Shown here: one piece after another, positions 33,421-42,514 of the stretch
How the letters are laid out: the number at the start of each line of letters is the position of its first letter
Numbering within the stretch: position 1 is the first letter of the stretch
From: Desulfobulbaceae bacterium DB1
Lineage (GTDB): Bacteria; Desulfobacterota; Desulfobulbia; Desulfobulbales; SURF-16
Direction of reading: 5' to 3'
DNA: 64,000 nt
NCBI GenBank assembly: GCA_001914235.1
Contig: MQUF01000008.1
Location: 1 to 64,000 of the forward strand
Program-made: the position numbers and the translations under genes
The notes under the pieces: model-generated
Database searches by the model: none
What the model saw: the letters and a program-made list of their open reading frames with translations, nothing else
What the model was told of the DNA's origin: nothing

Positions 33421-34427
33421 TGACACATATCATCGAGTTGTCCAATGTCGCTTATGCCTACAACGGCCGGCCGATTCTGCATATTCCGCATCTGGAGATT
33501 GAACAGGGCGCAATCGTCGGACTTGCCGGCCCAAACGGCAGCGGCAAGTCCACCTTGTTGAAAATCCTCGGCTTTGTTGAAAAAAGCGGCACCGGCACCG
33601 TGCTGTTTCACGGCAAGAACGCGGTGCCCTTCAGCGACCAGGTTCGTTTCCGTGTCTCGTTGCTGTGCCAGGAGCCCTATTTGCTGAAGCGGTCGGTTTT
33701 TGACAACATTGCTTACGGACTCAGATTGCGGGGTGAGAAAAATATACGGCACGAGGTTGAGTCCGCCCTTGAGCTGGTCGGGCTTCCCGCCTCCTTTGCA
33801 ATGCGACACTGGTTTGAGCTTTCAGGCGGCGAGGCCCAACGGGTGGCCCTGGCGGCGCGGCTCGCCCTGAAACCGGATTGTCTGCTGCTTGATGAGCCGA
33901 CGGCAAGCGTTGATGTGCAGAGCGCGGAAAGGATACGGCAGGCGATCGTCATGGCGCGTCGGGAAAGGGGGACGACCCTTGTTATTGCCAGTCACAATCG
34001 CTCCTGGCTGAGCGATATCTGTGACCGCATCCTCTTTCTTCATAACGGCAGGATGTTGGAATACGGGGACGAAAATATTTTGTACGGCCCCTGGGAGGGT
34101 TTTCCCGGCGGCAAATACGGCAAGCGGCTGGCTGACGGCCAACTGCTTCATCTCTCAGCTCCGGGGATTTCCGACAGTTGTCTGATCCCCCCCGACCGCA
34201 TAACCCTTTTTGACGGTGCAGAGGGTGGGGTGACGGAAAACATGGTGTCCGGCAGAATCGCAGCGATTTTTCAGGAGTCGACAAACGGGGGGATTCGCCT
34301 GCAGATCAAATGCGGGGAACTCTCTCTTGCCGTCAGCGCGGAAAAAGAATTTCTTGTCGCAAAACAATGGCTGCCGGGGCAAAGGGTGCTGGTATCGTTT
34401 GACCCGGCCGATGTGATCTGGCTTTGA
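33420..34427 (+). CDS. tupC: ABC transporter ATP-binding protein, tungstate type (TupC-like), with TOBE-like C-terminus
   Basis: The 335-residue protein has Walker A GPNGSGKST (37-45), signature LSGGEAQRVALAARLALKP, Walker B LLLDEPTASVD and the H-loop in VIASHNRSW, so the ATPase is intact. Residues about 265-335 (GRIAAIFQESTNGGIRLQIKCGE to VLVSFDPADVIWL) look like a Mop/TOBE domain, which in ModC binds oxyanion and feeds back on transport. The ATG at 33420 overlaps the permease stop. It converges on glgX with three bases between stops. Confidence 0.87.
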   Translation: MTHIIELSNVAYAYNGRPILHIPHLEIEQGAIVGLAGPNGSGKSTLLKILGFVEKSGTGTVLFHGKNAVPFSDQVRFRVSLLCQEPYLLKRSVFDNIAYGLRLRGEKNIRHEVESALELVGLPASFAMRHWFELSGGEAQRVALAARLALKPDCLLLDEPTASVDVQSAERIRQAIVMARRERGTTLVIASHNRSWLSDICDRILFLHNGRMLEYGDENILYGPWEGFPGGKYGKRLADGQLLHLSAPGISDSCLIPPDRITLFDGAEGGVTENMVSGRIAAIFQESTNGGIRLQIKCGELSLAVSAEKEFLVAKQWLPGQRVLVSFDPADVIWL

Positions 34428-34430
34428 TTC

Positions 34431-36515
34431 CTACCCCCGGCCTTCCAGCACCACCACGCTGCGCGCCTGCACCGTGCAGACTTGTTGCCCGACCGCTTTC
34501 TGCGCCGGGGCTTGCCTGATATCATCGGGGCTCGGCGCCGCCGTGTCAATTGCCCTGTACCACGTGCGCGCTTCGATTTCCGGCAGCTCCACCTTCACCG
34601 CTTTCCCTCCCATGTTGAAGATGATGTGCAGGTCTTCTTCCTGGTCGTCCGAACCGGCCAGGGTCAGGGCCAGCAGGGTGGCCTCCGGATCATGCCAGGG
34701 CGGTTCATTGACCTTTCTGCCGTGCCAAATAATATCCGGCACGCGGTCATCCGGGTTTTTCAATCCCGTGACAAAGCGGCGGCGCATGAGAGAGCGGTGT
34801 CGTTTGCGAAAGGCGATCATTTCCCGGACAAAGCGCAGCATGTCCTCATTCTTTTTTGTCAGGGTCCAGTCAAACCAGCCAAGTTCGTTGTCCTGGCAAT
34901 AGCAGTTGTTGTTGCCCTGTTGACTGCGCAGCACCTCGTCTCCGGCAAGCAGCATCGGCAATCCATGGCTGAGCAGCAGAATCGCCATGAAGTTTTTGGC
35001 CTGCTGCCGGCGCAGGGCGAGGATGGCCTCGTCTTTTGTTTCTCCTTCATGGCCGCAGTTCCAGCTCAGGCTGTTGTTGCAGCCGTCGCGGTTTTTTTCG
35101 CCGTTGGCTTCGTTGTGCTTTTTGTTATAGCTGACCAGATCCCACAGGGTAAACCCGTCATGACAGGTGACGAAGTTGATGCTGTTGATGGGCAGCCGGC
35201 CCGAGGGTTCATACAGGTCGCTGCTGCCGCAGAAGCGGGTGGCCATTTCGCCGGTCAGCCCCTGGTCTCCTCTGACGAATTGACGGGTGACGTCACGATA
35301 CCTGCCGTTCCATTCCGCCCAGCGGAACCCGGGAAAACCGCCGACCTGGTAAAGTCCGCCCGCGTCCCATGCCTCGGCGATCAGTCCGGTGCCGGCCAGC
35401 ACACCGGAAAGCTCGATGCTCCAGATCACCGGGGCGAATTGGTCGGGTTGCCCATCCATGCCCCGGCCCAGAATGCTTGCCAGATCAAAACGGAAGCCGT
35501 CGATGTGCATTTCCCGCACCCAGTATTCGAGACATTCGACAATAAATCGCGAAACCAGGGGGTGGTTGCAGTTCACCGTATTGCCGCAGCCGGAATAATC
35601 GCGATAGATGCTGCGGTCATGGGGTTCAAGATGGTAAAAGGCGTTATTGGCCAGGCCCTTGAAGTTGATCAGGGGGCCGTTTGTCCCGCCCTCGGCGGTG
35701 TGATTGAACACCACATCGAGAACCACGGCGATATCCGCCTTGTGCAGCGCCTTGACCATGTCCTTGAATTCTTCGATGTGTCCCCCGGAATAAGGATTCA
35801 CGCAAAAATGGGGATGGGGGCTGAAAAAGCTGTGGGTGCTGTAGCCCCAGTAATTCTTGAGTCCGAGCCTTCGCGCGCCTTCCGGTATATCCTGTTCGTC
35901 AAAGGCCATCACCGGCAGCAGCTCAACCGCGGTGATTCCCAACTCTTTGAGATACGGTATTTTTTCGATGAGACCGGCGTAAGTGCCGGGATGCGCGACA
36001 CCCGCGGAATGGTGCTTTGTGAAACCGCCCACATGCAGTTCGTAGAGAATGGTGTCTTCCGGCCGATGCCGCAGCGGCCTGTCGCCTTCCCAGTCATACT
36101 CCCGCCGGTCAAGAACCATGGCCCTCATGCTGCGGCCGTTGCTTGGCCCCGGCTGGCACGCCTTGCTCCGTTTCCACAGATTATCCGTCACCACCCGGGC
36201 CCAAGGATCGATCAGCTCTTTCTCCGGATTGAAACAGTTGCCGGAAACAGCGGTGTCCCGCAGCCCGTCGGCCCTCCAGGTATACCAGGTGCCGGGAGGA
36301 AGATCCTCAACATAGACATGCCAGAAAAAAAATGTCTGGTTGTTCTGGCGGTCAAGGGACACCACCTGAAAGGGCTTGGTGCTGAATGGATCAGCGTAAA
36401 GAAGCAGCTCCATTGCCTCGGCATAGCGGGAAAAGAGGCAGAAATTGGTTCCTTTGCCGTCGTATGACGCGCCGGGAGGATAACGACGTCCCCGTTTGAG
36501 CGGATATGTTTTCAT
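34431..36515 (-). CDS. glgX: Glycogen debranching enzyme (GlgX type, GH13)
   Basis: The 694-residue protein has an N-terminal CBM48-like domain (KRGRRYPPGASYDGKGTNF) and a GH13 barrel with DVVFNHT, the nucleophile in GFRFDLASILGR, the acid/base in EAWDAGG, and the transition-state stabiliser in NFVTCHDGFTL. It hydrolyses alpha-1,6 branches of phosphorylase-limit glycogen to release malto-oligosaccharides. Its start overlaps the stop of the aldehyde oxidoreductase gene by four bases (ATGA), an unexpected operon partner. pgm lies divergently upstream of the operon, giving a route from glycogen to glucose 6-phosphate. Confidence 0.95.
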   Translation of the reverse strand: MKTYPLKRGRRYPPGASYDGKGTNFCLFSRYAEAMELLLYADPFSTKPFQVVSLDRQNNQTFFFWHVYVEDLPPGTWYTWRADGLRDTAVSGNCFNPEKELIDPWARVVTDNLWKRSKACQPGPSNGRSMRAMVLDRREYDWEGDRPLRHRPEDTILYELHVGGFTKHHSAGVAHPGTYAGLIEKIPYLKELGITAVELLPVMAFDEQDIPEGARRLGLKNYWGYSTHSFFSPHPHFCVNPYSGGHIEEFKDMVKALHKADIAVVLDVVFNHTAEGGTNGPLINFKGLANNAFYHLEPHDRSIYRDYSGCGNTVNCNHPLVSRFIVECLEYWVREMHIDGFRFDLASILGRGMDGQPDQFAPVIWSIELSGVLAGTGLIAEAWDAGGLYQVGGFPGFRWAEWNGRYRDVTRQFVRGDQGLTGEMATRFCGSSDLYEPSGRLPINSINFVTCHDGFTLWDLVSYNKKHNEANGEKNRDGCNNSLSWNCGHEGETKDEAILALRRQQAKNFMAILLLSHGLPMLLAGDEVLRSQQGNNNCYCQDNELGWFDWTLTKKNEDMLRFVREMIAFRKRHRSLMRRRFVTGLKNPDDRVPDIIWHGRKVNEPPWHDPEATLLALTLAGSDDQEEDLHIIFNMGGKAVKVELPEIEARTWYRAIDTAAPSPDDIRQAPAQKAVGQQVCTVQARSVVVLEGRG

Positions 36516-38260
36516 TGGTTTTCCATGGCGGCCAGGGCGACGATCCGTTCAGCATAACTTTTTTTCAGGGCGTCAAGATAGGCTCCGTCAATGGGGCCCT
36601 TCCAGGTCGTGATTTTGAAAAAACGTTTCGGGATAATGACGGAATCAATATCGTAGCCGGTGCTGAAACGGGTGCGCCAGCGCAGTTGCCGGACATGGCG
36701 GGTTGCCTGGTCGAGACCGGCGGCAAGACCGGCATAACCGACCGAGTCAAGGCATCGCGCCACAAGCTCGTTGGTATAGACTCCCCTGGCAAAGAGGCAG
36801 GCCACCATACAGTTCAGGCCGATGCGGCCCAACTCGTCTTCCATCAGGAAATTGACCGCATCCTCAACGTCCCGATCTTCATGCTGCTGGTCATAGGTGT
36901 ATCCGGCGGTGTCAAGATGGGAGTGTCTGAAGCTCAGGGACTGGGCGGCAAAAAAAACCTCGCCGGTGGCATAGCCCGCCATCTCCTGCCCGAGAACGCA
37001 GGCGAAATCTCCGCCGCCGTAATGTTCCGCCGCCCTGCCGGTGCCCTGGGCCAGGAGACGGTAGAAATCATTGGCGCCGCGACCGAGGAATCCGGCCGCC
37101 TTTTTATACTGTTCCGCAGCGCCGAATCTGAGCGGCAGGATGGTTTCCTTTTCGCTGATCAAACCCTTTTCAGAGGCCTCGGTGGCCCAGGCAAGGGCGA
37201 CGCCGCCGGACATGACATCAAGCCCGGTTTTTTCCATTTCATCCATGATGGAGAGAACGGAAAAGGTGTCGGTTACCCCCAGCATGGAACCGCAGGAGAA
37301 GATGGGCTCGTAATCATAGGCCACCTGGCGGTACAGGTAGCGGTTGTCCTCCATGAATTTTTCCCGGACAAAACCGATGTGGATGCAACCCACCGGGCAG
37401 CCGGCGCAGGCGCTGTTGCGCAGCAGGGCGTTATCGGCGAAGGCCTCGCCGGTAATGCCGTTTATGGCGGGGTCGGAGGTGGCCTGCAGATTGCGCCAGG
37501 GCAGCGACTCGATTTTGTTCAATGGTTTGAGATTGGCCGGGGTACCCAGGTTGTGATATTTTTTCATCATGTCGGTGGAGGTGAGCTGAGTATGAACCTC
37601 CTGGAAAAGAGCCGGATATTTCTTGCCTTCCGGCGCGGGGAAGATGGCATCACCCTGGATGACGATGGCCTTCAGGTTTTTTGCTCCCATGGCGGCGCCG
37701 CCGCCGTGTCGGCCGAAATGACGGTAGGTGTCGGCGTTGATGCAGGCCATGGCGGCGCCGTTTTCTCCGGCCGGACCGATGCGCATGATGCTGCGGTGTC
37801 CGGAACCGGTGAACATGCGGCGCAGCAGCTTGCCGCTTTCCGCCACATCCATGCCCCACATGAAATCGACTTTTTTGATTTCCAGATGCCGGGAACCGAC
37901 GGAAATGCACGACGGGGCAGCGGCCCGGCCGATGATGACCAGGGCGTCCAAATCGGCAAAACGCATGGCATAGGCGGTGCGCCCGCCGGCATGACTCTCG
38001 GTGTACTGGTTGTGATAGGGGGATTTGAAGGCGCAGACCGTTTTGCTCATCAGGGGGAAATAGCCGGTTAAGGGACCGATGGCGAAAATAATCGGCTGCT
38101 CCACGTCGTTCCAGGGCCTGTCGGCTTTGCCGAATTTGCCGAAAAGAGAGGCGGCCAGACCGCTGCCGCCGATTTCGCTGTCGCGTCCTTCGACAATGAC
38201 CACCTTGCCGCGGTTTTCCGAAAGGTCGACAACCATAACCCGGAAATGGTTTCTGATCAT
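36512..38260 (-). CDS. aor: Aldehyde:ferredoxin oxidoreductase family protein (tungsto-pterin)
   Basis: The 582-residue protein follows the AOR fold order. The N-terminal pterin-binding domain includes GGRTAYAMRF and HFGRHGGGAAMGAKNLKAI. The [4Fe-4S] ligands CAGCPVGC are in the middle, and a C-terminal segment DELGRIGLNC supplies the last cysteine. These enzymes oxidise aldehydes to acids, or reduce acids, with ferredoxin, using a bis-pterin tungsten cofactor. The sequence branch resembles uncharacterised bacterial AORs of Desulfobacterota rather than archaeal enzymes. Start and stop overlap the ferredoxin and glgX genes by four bases each. Tungstate transport genes lie 2 kb away. Confidence 0.93.
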   Translation of the reverse strand: MIRNHFRVMVVDLSENRGKVVIVEGRDSEIGGSGLAASLFGKFGKADRPWNDVEQPIIFAIGPLTGYFPLMSKTVCAFKSPYHNQYTESHAGGRTAYAMRFADLDALVIIGRAAAPSCISVGSRHLEIKKVDFMWGMDVAESGKLLRRMFTGSGHRSIMRIGPAGENGAAMACINADTYRHFGRHGGGAAMGAKNLKAIVIQGDAIFPAPEGKKYPALFQEVHTQLTSTDMMKKYHNLGTPANLKPLNKIESLPWRNLQATSDPAINGITGEAFADNALLRNSACAGCPVGCIHIGFVREKFMEDNRYLYRQVAYDYEPIFSCGSMLGVTDTFSVLSIMDEMEKTGLDVMSGGVALAWATEASEKGLISEKETILPLRFGAAEQYKKAAGFLGRGANDFYRLLAQGTGRAAEHYGGGDFACVLGQEMAGYATGEVFFAAQSLSFRHSHLDTAGYTYDQQHEDRDVEDAVNFLMEDELGRIGLNCMVACLFARGVYTNELVARCLDSVGYAGLAAGLDQATRHVRQLRWRTRFSTGYDIDSVIIPKRFFKITTWKGPIDGAYLDALKKSYAERIVALAAMENQ

Positions 38261-38682
38261 GACGCTTCCTCCTCTTCGGCTGGGGTGATTTCTTTCATTT
38301 CAAGGCAGTCATGGGGACAAAAGGCCGTGCAGCGACCGCAGTGAATACAGACATAGGGTTCGCCGTTGCTGTCGATGAAGACGGCGTCAACCGGACAGGC
38401 GGGAGCACATTGCCCGCAATGAATACAGAGCTTTTTTTTGACCACGATACCGCCTCCCTTGCGTTGGGAAAAAGCGCCGGTGGGGCAGGCGGCGGCACAG
38501 GGAGCGGGATTGCAGGCAAGACAGTGTTTGGCGATGAACCCGGTTGACAGGCCGCCGGAGGAGTGAATCCGGATTCCCGCCGTTTGCCAGGAAATTTTCT
38601 TGTGGACAAGTCTGGCGCAGGCCAGGGAACAGGAATGGCAGCCAATGCACCGTTCCATGCGCGGAGTCGTCAATATTTTCAT
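38257..38682 (-). CDS. Polyferredoxin with four [4Fe-4S] sites, partner of the aldehyde oxidoreductase
   Basis: The 141-residue protein has four cysteine clusters, CIGCHSCSLAC, CLACNPAPCAAACP, CIHCGQCAPACP and CIHCGRCTAFCP, enough for four [4Fe-4S] centres as in HycB/DmsB-like electron carriers. It lacks a signal peptide, so it is cytoplasmic. Its stop overlaps the AOR start (TCATGA), so the two are co-translated and probably form a complex passing electrons from aldehyde oxidation. The ATG at 38682 is chosen because GAAAG precedes it and the cysteine-rich fold begins just after. An open upstream extension of 46 codons has no family features. Confidence 0.92.
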   Translation of the reverse strand: MKILTTPRMERCIGCHSCSLACARLVHKKISWQTAGIRIHSSGGLSTGFIAKHCLACNPAPCAAACPTGAFSQRKGGGIVVKKKLCIHCGQCAPACPVDAVFIDSNGEPYVCIHCGRCTAFCPHDCLEMKEITPAEEEEAS

Positions 38683-38997
38683 CTTTCGGCTTCCCGTTAT
38701 TTTTTTTAGGCGGCAGTCACATGCCGTGATGCATGGGCGGATGATTGCGGTTTGTTTATGCCGAACTTCTTTCAAAAAGATACCATAAATAATCAAAACA
38801 TCATAGCGGCAGAGCGGCAATAATGGTTTTATTGCAAGAAAGTTATTATTCGCGAGTTTCCCGCCGTGCTGTTCATCCTGTCTTTCTTCTTGATATTGTT
38901 GTCAATTCTATTGACTTTTGCAAGCAGGTATTGCAGGCTGTAGGAAAGAGATCCAGACAAGTTTGCCTGCCGTAATTGATATCCACAGGAGGAATCC
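38683..38997. other. Non-coding interval between the AOR operon and pgm
   Basis: The 315-base interval serves as the divergent promoter area for the ferredoxin/AOR/glgX operon and pgm. No ORF with a ribosome site is seen. An AT-rich block around 38880-38930 holds two TTG(T/A)C(A/T) hexamers but no -10 at good spacing. AGGAGG lies just before the pgm ATG. Confidence 0.5.
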
Positions 38998-40650
38998 ATG
39001 GCACTTCACCCAAGGGCGGGAAAACCCGCCTTGCAGGAAAATTTATGCAATATCCCTCGGCTAGTTGCCGCGTATTATCAATATTGCCCCGATGCCGGTC
39101 AAGACGGCCAGCAGGTGAGCTTCGGCACCTCGGGGCATCGCGGCAGCTCCTTGAAAAAAAGTTTCAATGAAAGTCATATTCTGGCCATTGCCCAGGCCAT
39201 TGCCGGGTATCGCCGGGAGAAAAAGATAAACGGACCGCTTTTTGTCGGCATGGACACCCACGCCCTGTCCGAACCCGCCTTTGCCACGGCCGTTGAGGTC
39301 TTTGTCGCCAACGGCATCGAAATCCGCTACCAGCAGGGCAGGGGATACACCCCGACTCCGGTGATTTCCCATGCCATTCTCTGCTGGAACAGGCAGCACC
39401 CCGACGCCCCGGCCGACGGGGTGGTGATCACTCCTTCGCATAACCCGCCGGAAGACGGGGGATTCAAATATAATCCTCCCCACGGCGGCCCGGCCGACAG
39501 CGACGTGACCAAAATCATTGAAAAAAGGGCCAATGAGTTGCTGGCTGACGGACTGACGGGGGTAAAGCGTCTTGCCGTTGAACAGGCCCTGGCCTCGCCC
39601 CTGGCGCAGGCCATCGATTATGTCCAGCCCTACGTCGATGATCTGGCCAATGTCCTTGACATGGAGGCGATCCGGCGCGCCGGCATCAAAATCGGAGTTG
39701 ATCCGCTGGGCGGTTCCGGCATTGCCTTCTGGCCCGTGATCGCCGCAACCTTCGGGCTCGATATTGAGGTCGTCAATAATCGGGTCGATCCGTCTTTTTC
39801 CTTCATGACCCTTGACAAGGACGGCAAGATCCGCATGGACTGTTCTTCTCCCTACGCCATGGCCTCCCTCATTGCCCTGAAGGACCGTTTTGATATCGCG
39901 GTGGCCAATGATCCGGATTATGACCGGCACGGCATTGTTACCCGTCATTTCGGCCTGCTCAATCCCAATCACTATCTGGCGGTGGCAATCAACTATCTTT
40001 ATACCCATCGACCCGGCTGGAAAGCCGACCTGGCGGTGGGCAAGACCCTGGTGTCAAGCTCCATGATCGATCGGGTTGCCGCGGGCATCAAGCGGGTGGT
40101 GAAAGAGGTGCCGGTTGGCTTCAAATGGTTTGTGCAGGGACTTTTCGACGGAGAGTATGGTTTCGGCGGCGAGGAAAGCGCCGGTGCCACTTTTCTGCGC
40201 AAAGACGGGACGGTGTGGACCACGGACAAGGACGGCATTATCATGGCGTTGCTGGCCGCTGAAATCACCGCGGTGACGGGCAAGGACCCCGGATACCATT
40301 ATCAGGAACTTGAGCAAAAGCATGGTTCCCCGGTTTATGAGCGACTGGAAGCCCAGGCGTCGGCAAAACAGAAGGAGGTTTTGTCCAATCTTTCTCCGGA
40401 TGATGTGGAGGCTCTCAGTCTGGCCGGTGAACCGGTTCTCGCCAAACTGACCCGGGCACCGGGCAACGATGCCGCCATCGGCGGGCTCAAGGTGGTGACG
40501 GAAAACGGCTGGTTCGCCGCCAGGCCATCCGGCACCGAGGATATCTATAAAATCTACACCGAGAGTTTCAAGGGAAAGGATCATCTGAAGCAGATCCAGC
40601 GGGAAGCGCAGGCAATCGTCGCCGCCTCCTTTGCCGGGGCCGGCGCGTAA
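38998..40650 (+). CDS. pgm: Phosphoglucomutase (alpha-D-glucose phosphate-specific)
   Basis: The 550-residue protein matches bacterial Pgm in length and motifs. [10 protein letters not shown] is near the start. The phosphoserine loop is [12 protein letters not shown] (about 142-153), the metal loop DPDYDRHG, the sugar-binding [10 protein letters not shown], and the phosphate-binding [12 protein letters not shown] is near the C-terminus. It interconverts glucose 1-phosphate and glucose 6-phosphate, linking glycogen turnover with glycolysis. AGGAGG gives a strong ribosome site. It is divergent from the operon ending with glgX, so the two glycogen genes flank a shared regulatory region. Confidence 0.96.
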   Translation: MALHPRAGKPALQENLCNIPRLVAAYYQYCPDAGQDGQQVSFGTSGHRGSSLKKSFNESHILAIAQAIAGYRREKKINGPLFVGMDTHALSEPAFATAVEVFVANGIEIRYQQGRGYTPTPVISHAILCWNRQHPDAPADGVVITPSHNPPEDGGFKYNPPHGGPADSDVTKIIEKRANELLADGLTGVKRLAVEQALASPLAQAIDYVQPYVDDLANVLDMEAIRRAGIKIGVDPLGGSGIAFWPVIAATFGLDIEVVNNRVDPSFSFMTLDKDGKIRMDCSSPYAMASLIALKDRFDIAVANDPDYDRHGIVTRHFGLLNPNHYLAVAINYLYTHRPGWKADLAVGKTLVSSSMIDRVAAGIKRVVKEVPVGFKWFVQGLFDGEYGFGGEESAGATFLRKDGTVWTTDKDGIIMALLAAEITAVTGKDPGYHYQELEQKHGSPVYERLEAQASAKQKEVLSNLSPDDVEALSLAGEPVLAKLTRAPGNDAAIGGLKVVTENGWFAARPSGTEDIYKIYTESFKGKDHLKQIQREAQAIVAASFAGAGA

Positions 40651-40670
40651 CCCCGGCCTGCGGCGCGCCG

Positions 40671-41342
40671 TCAGCTCCGGGGCGGGATTATTTCCAGATG
40701 GAGTGTCCCGCCGTGAAAGTGCACATGCAGATGTGCATGATGCAGAACCTGAAAGAGCGGACGTCCGAAATAAAACAGTTCTTCCTGCAGACTGAGCCGG
40801 AACCGGACAACGGCGCTGTCCCGTATTTCCAGGTCCTGCCGCATCATGCCGCTCAGCTGTTCCTGGATTTCCTGCTGCGGCATGCCCGCCGGAAGTTCAT
40901 TGAGCAGCGTGCACGCCCTCCATGCCGAACAGACCTCTTCGTGCAGAACAATGATGTCTTTGATGGGACTGTTGTCAGGCAGAATATCAAAACGTTCCAG
41001 GCAGTTCTTGCCCGTGATTTTTTCTATTGCCGCCGTATCCCAGCACTCCAGCAGCCGGCATTCCAGCGGCCTGTTTTGGTGAATGACGCAGGCCGAATGT
41101 GCTGCGTCATAAAAAATACATTCCCAGCTTCCCTTTTTACCGCCGACCTTGACAAACTCGTGCCCGACGGGTTCCGCCTCATGCCGGCGGGGGTGAAACG
41201 CGGGTTCTCCCCGCCTGACAGTCACCAGGTTGTGCAGGGAAATTGTTCCGTTGTCGATCAGGACTTTGTCTTCTTCATGGAGAGCAGGGCCGCCTTTTTT
41301 GCAGCAGGTTCCGCATCTCCGGCATTCTCTTTTTTGTTTCAT
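40671..41342 (-). CDS. YkgJ-family cysteine-cluster protein
   Basis: The 223-residue protein begins with CRRCGTCCKKGG and has later cysteines in WECIFYD, CVIHQNRPLECRLLECWD. This is the CxxCGxCC...C...C pattern of the YkgJ (CxxC[x]nCxxCC) family, thought to bind zinc or an Fe-S cluster. The C-terminal part is rich in histidine (HHAHLHVHFHGG), which could add metal sites. The function of the family is not known. It converges on pgm with a 20-base gap and is divergent from the GGDEF gene, so it is expressed alone. Confidence 0.82.
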   Translation of the reverse strand: MKQKRECRRCGTCCKKGGPALHEEDKVLIDNGTISLHNLVTVRRGEPAFHPRRHEAEPVGHEFVKVGGKKGSWECIFYDAAHSACVIHQNRPLECRLLECWDTAAIEKITGKNCLERFDILPDNSPIKDIIVLHEEVCSAWRACTLLNELPAGMPQQEIQEQLSGMMRQDLEIRDSAVVRFRLSLQEELFYFGRPLFQVLHHAHLHVHFHGGTLHLEIIPPRS

Positions 41343-41482
41343 GCAGATAAGAATAGAAATTTATTGCTGGAATTTTCCAACAGGTTGTTTTATTTTGCAA
41401 TAATTCTGACAGTCATGGTTGCTGCCGTCAGTTGTTCTTTTAGGTTATTCTTAACAGCTTTCAGGGAAGGGGACAAGCTGTC

Positions 41483-42514
41483 ATGCAATATTGTAATAAA
41501 TCACGCGAAGAATTGGCCGAAGACGTCGTCAAGCTGCGCAGGAGGATAGAGGAGCTTGAATCCGGCGCAAACGGCGGGAATACGCCGAAAAGCCTGGGGC
41601 GCTATCTTGATCCGTTTCGTCTCTGGCAGGAAACGTTTAACGTCCTTGATGATCTTTTGTATATCATCGATCGGGAATTCAACATTGTCAGGGCCAACAA
41701 GGCAACCAGCAACATCCTGGGTTACGAGGACGAGTTGCTCGGAAAAAAATGTTTTCATCTTTTCCACGGCCAGGACAATCCTGTCTCGCACTGCCCGGCC
41801 TGTAAGGTGTTTCATTCGGGAAAACCTTTTCATCTGGAAAGGCAAGAACCACGACTGGGCGGACGATGGTATTCAATTTCCGCCTATCCCATCAAAGACG
41901 AGTTCGGTTTTGTCTGGCAATGTCTTGTGGTCTGCCGGGATATCACGGACTGCAAAAAAATGTTGAACAAACTCAGCGAACTTGAGATCAAGGATGACCT
42001 GACCGGACTCATCAACCGTCGTCATTTCATTGAGGTGCTCGGCCGGGAATTTCGTTTGGCGGAACGCCGCGGCAGCGGACTGGTGCTGATGATCATCGCC
42101 ATCGACAAGTTCAAGGAAATCAACTTTTCCTGCGGTCGGAAATTCGGCGATTATCTGCTCAGGGAGGGTTCCGAGATTCTGGTGGAAAAGTTGCGCAATA
42201 CCGATATCTGCGGCCGCATCGGCGGCGATGAATTCGGCGTGCTGCTGCCGGATGCCGACTGCCGGGAAGGGGAAATTATCGCCAGGGATATTCATTCCCA
42301 GATGAGTCAGTTTGTTTTTAAGGACGGCAACTTCAGCCGGCAGATTTCCATCAGCATCGGGCTTGCGGCAAACAGCCATGATGAAAGCAAAAATTATGAG
42401 GATTTTTTCTCCCTGGCCGACAAAGCCCTTCATCTGGCAAAGCGGGAAGGCGGCAACCGGGTGTCCCTGCTCCGGCGCACTGATTTGCAGGAGCCGACGG
42501 CTTTTCAATCTTAA
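41483..42514 (+). CDS. PAS-GGDEF diguanylate cyclase
   Basis: The 343-residue protein has a short N-terminal coiled coil (ELAEDVVKLRRRIEELES), a PAS domain at about 50-160 (FNVLDDLLYIIDREFNIVRANKATSNILG, with a CPAC pair that may bind metal or heme) and a GGDEF domain at about 170-335. The GGDEF signature is intact in RIGGDEFGVLLPDAD, and the metal-binding Asp in IAIDKFKEIN is kept. It should make c-di-GMP from two GTP. No RxxD inhibitory site is evident at the usual position. No membrane segment is seen, so it senses a cytoplasmic signal. The stop overlaps the converging HDOD gene by four bases. Confidence 0.92.
   Translation: MQYCNKSREELAEDVVKLRRRIEELESGANGGNTPKSLGRYLDPFRLWQETFNVLDDLLYIIDREFNIVRANKATSNILGYEDELLGKKCFHLFHGQDNPVSHCPACKVFHSGKPFHLERQEPRLGGRWYSISAYPIKDEFGFVWQCLVVCRDITDCKKMLNKLSELEIKDDLTGLINRRHFIEVLGREFRLAERRGSGLVLMIIAIDKFKEINFSCGRKFGDYLLREGSEILVEKLRNTDICGRIGGDEFGVLLPDADCREGEIIARDIHSQMSQFVFKDGNFSRQISISIGLAANSHDESKNYEDFFSLADKALHLAKREGGNRVSLLRRTDLQEPTAFQS

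Noticed and set aside
34482-36467. A 661-codon open frame on the plus strand opposite glgX
   Set aside because: The minus-strand frame has all GH13 motifs in order; the plus-strand product has none.
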